Origin: Streblospio benedicti | Taxonomy: Eukaryota; Annelida; Polychaeta; Spionida; Spionidae | DNA length: 64,000 nucleotides | Reading direction: 5' to 3' | Assembly (NCBI GenBank): GCA_019095985.1 | Contig: CM032666.1 | Location: 9,814,857 to 9,878,856, forward strand | Part shown: positions 60,901 through 64,000 of the stretch, in pieces | Layout of the letters: each line of letters begins with the position of its first letter | Position numbering within the stretch: the first letter of the stretch is position 1 | Program-made: the position numbers and the translations under genes | The notes under the pieces: generated by a model | Database searches by the model: none | The model's input: only the letters and a program-made list of their open reading frames with translations | Told to the model about the DNA's origin: nothing

Positions 60901-63351
60901 CTTAAAGGGGCATGCAAAGCAAATGCTTCCTTAGATAGATTGAATTGATAATTTTGTTTTTGATACGCTTGGCATATTGTAGCCTATCTCAAGGCCTTTA
61001 AATGATCTGACATGAAGGCCTATTCTAAAAACCTCTGTATGACGTCAATTTTGCACAAAGTTTTGCTAAAGTGACGTCATTTACTAAAAGCACATGGCTT
61101 CTATTTTAGAAACAGCAGACCAGCTGTAGTTGGGTATTTTCCCGTTTAAGCACGTGGTACTGTTTATTTGTAATGTGGCTCTGGTTCATTAATTCAAAAA
61201 TAAGCCAGCCCCAGTTAGTAACGGTAAGCTTTAGCATGTGGTACTGTGTATTTATATTGGGGAATGTTTGATGAAGTTCTGTTTTGTAATATTTTGTTTA
61301 TTTGATACTCTGTTGATATCTGACAATGGATAATGAAGCAATTATACACGGCTTGCAAAAGATTGGATATGAACATTTTCAAATAGTTCTACTTTATCAA
61401 CTGATTTTAAGTTTTCTTTTTCACACAAGCACTGATAATAGGTAGGAGGTTGAAGTCTGACATCCTTATTTATTTTTATTGGTGTACTGTAGTTAACTTT
61501 TGGGGGACTATTATTTGGAGGTGTATCCATGTTGGTAAAACGAAACTAAGTCATACATGTACAAGTAACTGAGAAACACATCAAGATTATATACTTAATA
61601 TCTTGGCTGACCCTTACTTGATCACCCAAGCATGCTGCTGCAGTATCTTGGGTGACCCTTACTGATCACCCATGCATACATGTCCTGCTGCTTCTGCACC
61701 TGCTGATAGTGATTACTGTGGTTTTAAAGGCTATAACAGGGCACGATGTTTGAGGCTGCATATTTAATATCAGTGGAATTCCTAGGGTTCTGTAAAAGAC
61801 CTTATATCTATTAGAGCTAGAGGCCGTCACATTTGTACTTGCTCTTTATCTTTGCACTTAATATGTGGTTGACATGAGTGGTTTATGTAATAACAGAAAA
61901 AACCTATTAGATATAAGGTCTTTTGAAAGACTAGGCATATTGCGCCTAATAACTTATGATCTTGCAATTATCTAGTATACGTTTTGCTAAAATATCAATA
62001 CCCACAAAAAAGTGGACTGTCATATTGATTGTCACTTCCAAATCTCCCCGGGAAAAAAGAGTACTGCATGCAATTACAGTCTCCATCACCTGTGCGCCGA
62101 CAGCCAAAATTAGCTGGTCAATGTTTACTACGGCTGATAAGATGTAAATCTTTACAAACATGATTTTTTGGTATATTTCATGAATGCAGCATAGAGAAAT
62201 GATTATTTGTGAAGAAGTGAAACACTGCACACTAATAAAAATGTATACATTCAACTGGCTCAGCAAGTACTAGTTATGTGCCACTAATACTAAAGTTGGA
62301 TATAACATGAAATTCACGTGTGTACGTCTCTTTAATAAAAGGTGCTATAAACAAGAACAGGCATGTCGCCGTCTCTCTCAAGTGAATGTCTACCAATGAG
62401 TAGTTTGGGTGCTGATGACACTGCATGTGCAGTAATTTTTCTACTTTAAGTATGCACCATGGTAACACGGGACTCATCTAATCTAACTATTAGAACACTG
62501 CTGAGTTAATAAATTTAAGGGTGCGTATTTTTGTCTTTCTAGTCATGCAGTCGATTTCCAGAGCACAATTTCAGTTCGTCTTGCAAGAGTATAAATCATA
62601 GTATACTTCATCAAACGGTTGCATATTTTAAAAACAACTAAATTGCAAATTGCATCTCTGATTACATAAAGGGAAAGAAGCGAATAAAAACAGGCCCACC
62701 ACAGCAATGGGATCGGTTCACCTGCTATAACAAAAAAGAAAAAAAAATGGACAACACCCCATTAACAAAGGACAATTTTTTTATTCTTCCGTCTTTCCCA
62801 TTCCTACTAAAAGTCAACTATGAGACAAGGCTTTCCCCCACGCCTACGTATGTCCTTATTAGCCTTCTTTAAAACATCTTTTCTTCACAACTCAAATATC
62901 TAGTGCTTGCTTTTGCATAGTCATTGTCAACTTTTGGTTAAACCACCCCTGTGCTCTAGCTCTATACATATATATGTATTGTTACTTAGACATCTCATAA
63001 AAATGGAACACTTTTCCTTATCAAAGTCCAATAAGTGCAGAGATGCACAGACATTTATAGAGAAGGAACATATGCCTGAAGAAAGCATTAATACAATCTA
63101 TGATACACCAACTATTACAATCTATGCTCACGACTCAAGTGCCCATGTACTCACCTTTCAAAGTCATGATCAGCTTGAAATTCAACGCGATGAGAATGCC
63201 CATAGGTATCACCACCCGGAACACGATATAGAAGCACGTCTTGTACACCACGAAATACATCCGGTTCCTGCCGAGCTCAGTTTTTGTGGCCGTCAGGATG
63301 GTCACGTTCTGGCACCTGTCTAACCCCACCACAGTCATTTTCTCCAGGAAC
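48774..63351 (-). CDS. FMRFamide-receptor-like class A GPCR (gene 2), 3' part
   Basis: Coding exons on the minus strand: 63351-63155, 52503-52314, 51107-50970, 48927-48774. All junctions are GT-AG and phases agree (starting with one base of a split codon), giving 226 residues to the stop. They cover ECL2 (DRCQNVT, with a Cys and a glycosylation site), TM5 (VVIPMGILIALNFKLI), ICL3, TM6 (FVICVVPSFILRLF), TM7 (NSSVNCLIYC, the family's NPxxY variant with Cys at the Pro position), helix 8 with FRKIL and a Cys cluster CCRLC that may be palmitoylated, and a tail ending SLTPL. Exons for TM1-TM4 are not in 63352-64000 and lie outside the window. It should be a plasma-membrane peptide receptor. It is related to gene 1 but shares no identical intron site with it. 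It is unlikely to be a pseudogene, since four exons stay open and correctly phased. Confidence 0.88.
48928..50969 (-). other. Gene 2 intron before the last exon
   Basis: 2.0 kb, AT-rich, no feature recognised. The donor is CAG/GTTTTT, a weaker match than usual. Confidence 0.7.
50970..51107 (-). CDS. Gene 2 coding exon, TM7 and helix 8
   Basis: 138 bp. Split Trp codon, YSNTMCNMLLTLNSSVNCLI, YCASGNRFRKILKRLCCRLC, MSANN and a split Arg codon. It matches gene 1 exon 5. The acceptor TTTTAAAAG has a poor pyrimidine tract, but frame and alignment fix it. Confidence 0.88.
51108..52313 (-). other. Gene 2 intron, with tandem duplication
   Basis: 1.2 kb, GTGAGT donor. Contains the 95-bp duplication at 51339-51519. 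Confidence 0.75.
51339..51519 (+). repeat. Tandem duplication, period 95 bp
   Basis: Units 51339-51424 and 51434-51519 share GTTGTATTGTATCA, TTTCGCATAAAATGCAT, ATCACAGTACAGATT and AAGTTTRGTTAA; about 85-90% identical. Confidence 0.85.
52314..52503 (-). CDS. Gene 2 coding exon, ICL3, TM6 and ECL3
   Basis: 190 bp. Split Gly codon, ATQSHAVLTRTTPRSDSFTQ, then ILVVVVTVFVICVVPSFILR LF, then a glycine-rich ECL3 ending TEAI and a split Trp. Acceptor TTTCTTGTAG, donor GTGAGT. The ICL3 is less basic than that of gene 1. Confidence 0.88.
58595..58631 (-). other. C-rich tract, G-quadruplex potential on the minus strand
   Basis: Runs of four to five C separated by A or ACCT; on the transcribed-sense strand of gene 2 this is G-rich. 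Confidence 0.6.
59406..59554. mobile_element. Fold-back MITE-like palindrome
   Basis: Arms 59406-59469 and 59491-59554 are 64 bp each and about 75-80% complementary (shared core GATATCAGACAATAT and GTTTAACAGAA), with a 21-base loop. No coding content. The true element may be longer, since the flanks also carry weak complementarity. Confidence 0.6.
59617..59888. mobile_element. Non-autonomous element with 39-bp TIRs built from a tandem motif
   Basis: TIRs 59617-59655 and 59850-59888 differ at about four positions. Each TIR holds two copies of GCGTTTTGCAACCAG-type units, and related GGTTGCAAAA motifs recur inside (59759-59810). No target duplication is clear, so superfamily is unknown. Confidence 0.6.
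60358..60901. mobile_element. 544-bp MITE with TTA duplication
   Basis: Left end GGGAGCGAGCATAATTAATT GTA, right end identical in reverse complement except one base over the first 23 or so, then G-run and GGTNATTTGG on both sides. TTA flanks both ends (60355-60357, 60902-60904). Inside, motifs of the type TTGARCGCCCYCCC repeat near both ends. No coding capacity. It resembles the MITE at 4490-4771 in its TTA duplication, GGG start and subterminal repeats, so a PIF/Harbinger-type origin is likely for both. Confidence 0.72.
61599..61695 (+). repeat. Tandem duplication of about 48 bp
   Basis: Both units contain TATCTTGGSTGACCCTTACT, GATCACCCA and a CTGCTGC end. Confidence 0.7.
61794..61924. repeat. 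Hairpin with 21-bp inverted arms
   Basis: AAAAGACCTTATATCTATTAG (61794-61814) and its near-perfect reverse complement (61904-61924, one mismatch), loop about 89 bases. Confidence 0.75.
63155..63351 (-). CDS. Gene 2 coding exon, ECL2 and TM5
   Basis: 197 bp. Acceptor CATCATCTATCAG; split Arg codon, FLEKMTVVGLDRCQNVTILT, ATKTELGRNRMYFVVYKTCF, YIVFRVVIPMGILIALNFKL, IMTLK and a split Gly codon at the donor GTGAGT. Colinear with gene 1 exons 2 (end) and 3 without the intron found there. Confidence 0.9.
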
Positions 63352-64000
63352 CTGATAGATGATGAACATGGGATTATATCATGTAAAGTCTTACACTGCC
63401 CATTTTTGAACCCCAGTATCACCATACAGAGATGCCTATTGGGGAACTTCTAGCACTGGCTGATCCAGATTTTTGGAAAGGGCGAGGGGGGGGCACTTAA
63501 GAGATTTCATGGGTTTCGCACGTGGGATCGATGGCGGACATGCCAAAACCCATACGAAAATGAAGTATTTTTGTAAGGGAAAAAAGGGGAGGGGAGTCCT
63601 TTCATGCACGTTATAAATGACATCCTGATAATCATTTTAGTTGCAGTGGCGACACTTACATGTTCTTGGAAAATGGTGACGTCACGGAAGTCATTCAGTT
63701 TGTCTTGGTGCTGCTGATATCAGGTGTGTAAATATAGCTAAATATTAAGACGTCATTGCTATAAACATTGATAGGGCATTAGATGAGTGTGGAGAAGAGA
63801 CAGGAAACATCTCAATGATTGAGCATCGGCAGATCTTGAGATCCCTGGATCTATTAAGCATTATTACATACAGTTGTTAATCCATTTTTTTTAAATTATT
63901 AATTGCATGTCTTATAGTACGCGTAGTTTCTCACACTATACCCGGTTGTCTGTCACTCATATTTTGAAAATCGCTATTTGACAGTTGCAGGGCTAGGGTT
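63352..64000 (-). other. Gene 2 upstream intron, to window end
   Basis: No exon with a TM3 DRY or TM4 motif is seen on the minus strand. 63457-63500 (CTGGCTGATCCAG then G-rich) looks like one end of a transposon; its partner is not visible. One TGACGTCA lies near 63680. Confidence 0.6.

Larger units (their letters stand above)
52504..63154 (-). other. Gene 2 large intron (10.7 kb), repeat-bearing
   Basis: Between the TM5 and TM6 exons. 52504-58590 and most of 61930-63154 show no feature I can support. Repeats listed separately lie at 58.6, 59.4-59.9, 60.4-60.9 and 61.6-61.9 kb. Confidence 0.7.

Noticed and set aside
62907-63323. 138-codon plus-strand frame
   Set aside because: It lies antisense to the gene 2 TM5 exon and shows no family similarity; the minus-strand reading has clear receptor motifs and splice sites.
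63457-63600. Possible hAT-type end (CACTGGCTGATCCAG)
   Set aside because: Only one end is visible and no inverted partner lies before the window ends.

Overview
This is about 64 kb of AT-rich, intron- and repeat-rich animal DNA with one 100-base assembly gap. Long GT-AG introns, microsatellites, CpG-poor background, a Penelope-like retroelement, Helitrons, MITEs and rhodopsin-class neuropeptide receptors all point to a metazoan, most likely a marine invertebrate. A hemichordate or other invertebrate deuterostome, or a lophotrochozoan, would fit; the sequence alone does not settle which.

Two host protein genes can be modelled, and both are class A peptide GPCRs of the FMRFamide-receptor-like type. 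Gene 1 lies on the + strand at 6685-18822. It has six coding exons, encodes 408 residues and looks complete, with all seven membrane segments. Gene 2 lies on the - strand at 63351-48774. Only its last four coding exons are in the window, covering extracellular loop 2 to the C-terminus; the exons for TM1-TM4 lie beyond 64000. The genes are convergent, about 30 kb apart at their stop codons. Their proteins are clearly related, but the introns differ in position or phase everywhere they can be compared, so this is not a recent intact tandem duplication. Both should be plasma-membrane receptors for amidated peptides, signalling through G proteins; ligands are not predictable from sequence.

Layout: 1-4131 is flank without a confident gene. 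A broken Penelope-like element sits at 4146-5875 between 14-bp direct repeats, with an inverted terminal-repeat copy at its 5' end and a TTA-flanked MITE inside it. Gene 1 spans 6.7-18.8 kb, and its third intron carries two head-to-tail Helitron-like elements (12549-13343). A minisatellite (18.9-19.3 kb) follows its poly(A) signal. From 19.3 to 48.7 kb the window is mostly non-coding. It holds SINE-like remnants, a 0.5-kb triplet array (24.9-25.4 kb), a CpG-rich patch with a possible first exon (29.3-29.6 kb), the assembly gap, long TG and CA arrays (32.3 and 40.1 kb), a decayed LINE on the - strand (33.2-34.7 kb), several exon-like islands of unknown identity (31.6, 37.7, 39.2 kb), and a MITE-like unit (43.9-44.3 kb). 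Gene 2 fills 48.8 kb to the end. Its large intron holds a fold-back element, an adjacent element with 39-bp terminal inverted repeats, and a second TTA-flanked MITE (60.4-60.9 kb).

No operon logic, CRISPR array, confident tRNA or rRNA was found. The most notable structures are the Penelope-like element (inverted terminal repeat, 41-bp extension, 14-bp target duplication, possible hammerhead-like core), the tandem Helitron pair, and the convergent but intron-discordant receptor genes.
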